Assembly: GCA_009731375.1 (NCBI GenBank)
Contig: BJOX01000226.1
Span: 452,283-495,187 of the forward strand
DNA: 42,905 nt
Direction of reading: 5' to 3'
From: Paulinella micropora
Taxonomy: Eukaryota; Cercozoa; Imbricatea; Euglyphida
In this document: positions 41,298 to 42,905 of the stretch, in pieces
Numbering within the stretch: the stretch's first letter is position 1
How the letters are laid out: each line of letters starts with the position of its first letter
Position numbers and translations under genes: made by a program
Notes under the pieces: model-generated
What the model was told of the DNA's origin: nothing
What the model saw: the letters and a program-made list of their open reading frames with translations, nothing else
Databases searched by the model: none

Positions 41298-41312
41298 AAC
41301 AATGCCGTATAC

Positions 41313-41320
41313 CTAACGTA
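41313..41320 (-). promoter_or_regulatory. TACGTTAG motif before ORF1
   Basis: Minus strand TATATCTACGTTAGGTATAC lies 16-23 bases upstream of the ATG at 41297. Confidence 0.55.
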
Positions 41321-41356
41321 GATATAATACCCTGTATCATCTAGCTCCTGTTCCTC

Positions 41357-41944
41357 TTATTCCCCCATCCCACACTCCTTCCAAGCCTCCCACTCTACGC
41401 ACTTAGTGTGTAAAAGAAAAATAAAGACTTGAAGGGTACTGATATGGCCGATATAGGTAGTAATCCATTCTTGGTAAAAAAAAACCGCAAAACCCCTTGA
41501 AAAAGGAAACCATCTTTGCCTTGTCCACTCCCGAGGTCGCCCACCGTAAATACCGTGAATTTCCCCTTGGAGTTTTGTGCCATGATGTCCCCCTCGTTTT
41601 TGTTTTCTTTCGCCATGTTCCTCATGTTTTCCAAACCAACTCCACCATTTGTTTCCCCCATGTTCCCTTTGTGGTTCCCGCCACTTCCAATCCTCCCCTC
41701 TCGTTTGACTGCGGGCATAAACCAACCCATCCCAGCCATCCCCCAGACCGATTTGCCACCCCTGATCAGCCATCTTCCCCCTTGTCCTTCTTCCAAACAA
41801 ACCCCTCCATATGCCGTGCCATATCATTATTGAGCCCCCCAAGCCTTCCAATCCATCCTTTATTTCCCCTTGTGGCATGTTGCCCCATAATTTCATTCCT
41901 CCTTCCTGTCGCCCATGCCCCCCATGACACTCTGTGAGTCCCAC
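41357..41944 (-). other. Open frame of doubtful coding status, Gly/Trp-rich
   Basis: A 195-codon open frame lies upstream of ORF1. Its composition (many Gly, Trp, Arg) is what a purine- and G-rich strand gives by chance. It lacks the TACGTTAG motif, and another frame is also open here. It more probably belongs to the 5' leader or LTR of the retroelement. No LTR boundary could be fixed. Confidence 0.3.
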
Positions 41945-42084
41945 TCACCTTGCCGTGCCAGTCCTGTGATGCCACTCCACCACTCATCATGCCAACACGT
42001 TACCATAACAATATAATGCACAGCAAACATATAACCAACAGTTTGCTTAAGGTTTCCCATCCCTTTTGGTGAGTAACGTGTCAT

Positions 42085-42420
42085 GTGTGTTGTATTCCTT
42101 TGACATGTATGTGCGGCAACCCCTGCTCATCGCCCAAAAGCTCACAAACAAGTAATGAATGCCTTGCACGTATCCACTCCATATATATGCATGTAAATGC
42201 AACCATATTCCTTGTTGAATTCCGAGTTCTCAGGCCTGACTTTCCGCCACATGATGTGTTTGTGTCAAACATAGCAACCCTTGCTCATCCGACAAAACAC
42301 ACCGTTTGAAGAACCCAAAGACAATCCAAGAATTGCATGCCCCATGCATAGATTCATCCATGAACAACCAAAAAAAACCATCAACAACCATCAACAACCA
42401 TCAACAACCATCCCAATAAA
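42085..42420. repeat. Imperfect duplicated segment and TCAACAACCA repeat
   Basis: GGCAACCCCTGCTCATCGCC (about 42113) recurs as AGCAACCCTTGCTCATCCGA (about 42273), each followed by AAAAC/GCTCAC-type and TGCAT-rich sequence. Near-perfect TCAACAACCA decamers follow at 42381-42410. Confidence 0.6.
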
Positions 42421-42894
42421 CCATGTCGCAAACTTCGAATCTGGATTTCTCAAGTCGCCAACGGGTTCCAGGCTGTGTCGCGAACCTTGGTTGCATATCA
42501 CCACGTACTTGTTTTGCACAAATTCTGAGCTTTTAGGATCCGCAATGGCGAGGAGTCGTTGCAATTCCGTGCTTGCGGCGCCCTGTGGCTTGGTCGTGGA
42601 CGCGTCACCTTGAACAGACTGTGTCGTAACCTTGTCCGCGTAGGACAGCGCGGCGTCCTGAGCTTGCTCGCGCAGCTTGTTCCAAGTTGACTGTCTGGTC
42701 GGCAGATCAGTCGCGTACAATTTGAATTCTAGGTCCGGGGTTTTGGTGTTGTTGCTGACGTTGCCTCCCGGCAGCGTCTTGAAATGCACCCGTTCCACGT
42801 ATTGCGAAGTGAAGCTGCGCAACGTCGGGTAGACCCGAATTTTGAGCGAATGCGCGACGTGCGCGCGGTAGAGGGGGTTGCTGCTATCCATCAC
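42391..42894 (-). CDS. Unknown protein, 167 codons, may start outside the window
   Basis: It opens at ATG 42894 (MMDSSNPLYRAHVAHSLKIR). The middle looks folded (LEFKLYATDLPTRQSTWNKL, then REQAQDAALSYADKVTTQ). It ends in the TCAACAACCA repeat, which codes the last residues before TGA. The mixed hydrophobic pattern and balanced composition suggest a real protein, unlike the low-complexity frames nearby. With 11 bases left in the window the true start may be further upstream. No family is recognised; it could be a host gene or belong to another mobile element. Confidence 0.45.
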   Translation of the reverse strand: MMDSSNPLYRAHVAHSLKIRVYPTLRSFTSQYVERVHFKTLPGGNVSNNTKTPDLEFKLYATDLPTRQSTWNKLREQAQDAALSYADKVTTQSVQGDASTTKPQGAASTELQRLLAIADPKSSEFVQNKYVVICNQGSRHSLEPVGDLRNPDSKFATWFIGMVVDGC

Positions 42895-42905
42895 ATGTTC
42901 TTGTG

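Noticed and set aside
34059-42420. Plus-strand Pro/Ser/Leu-rich frames opposite the retroelement
   Set aside because: They arise from the pyrimidine-rich complement of purine-rich coding sequence. The minus strand carries RT, RNase H and protease motifs.

Overview
This is nuclear DNA of a eukaryote, very probably a protist or alga. It has GT-AG introns, GC-rich exons coding polyglutamine, polyserine and polythreonine, tRNA-headed SINEs, LTR-retroelement genes and extreme simple-repeat content. The lineage cannot be fixed from the sequence. Seven runs of N mark unresolved repeats. Region 1 (1-25964, + strand) is one very large gene. I could join 19 exons across 18 introns with every codon phase agreeing, giving about 2371 codons from the ATG at 308 to the TGA at 25962-25964. 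The protein reads, in order: a PH domain, a DEP domain, long Ser/Pro/Gln-rich linkers, helical segments, the N-terminal helical part of a VPS9 domain, an insert of about 820 low-complexity residues, and then the catalytic half of the VPS9 domain with the key Asp, Pro, Tyr and Thr present. This predicts a Rab5-family exchange factor with phosphoinositide or membrane targeting. Most of its introns are nearly pure simple repeats, each built on a different unit. Intron 5 (7.3 kb) is a mosaic of SINEs, (ATT)n tracts and several unnamed tandem-repeat families. Intron 13 carries two decayed copies of the start of the next exon. Intron 15 holds a TA-flanked element with terminal inverted repeats. Intron 17 (4.6 kb) is almost wholly micro- and minisatellite. 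Region 2 (25965-31690) has a minus-strand full-length SINE, a short plus-strand Gag-like ORF, a converging 497-codon minus-strand ORF of unknown function and AT-rich sequence with no recognised gene. Region 3 (31600-32503) is a (CATA)n satellite. Region 4 (32504-41300, minus strand) is a Ty3/gypsy-type retroelement. In its own 5' to 3' order it has three unfamiliar intact ORFs (156, 151 and 470 codons), a Gag-like ORF, a protease-like segment, reverse transcriptase and RNase H. Gag-pol is broken by frameshifts and stops and no integrase is visible, yet the three upstream ORFs are uninterrupted. Each of the four 5' ORFs is preceded within about 25 bases of its ATG by the same short motif TA(C/A)GTTAG, possibly a shared splice acceptor or other expression signal. 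I consider this multi-ORF element the best candidate in the window for something undescribed. Region 5 (41350-42905) holds leader-like sequence and one minus-strand ORF of unknown function at the window edge.
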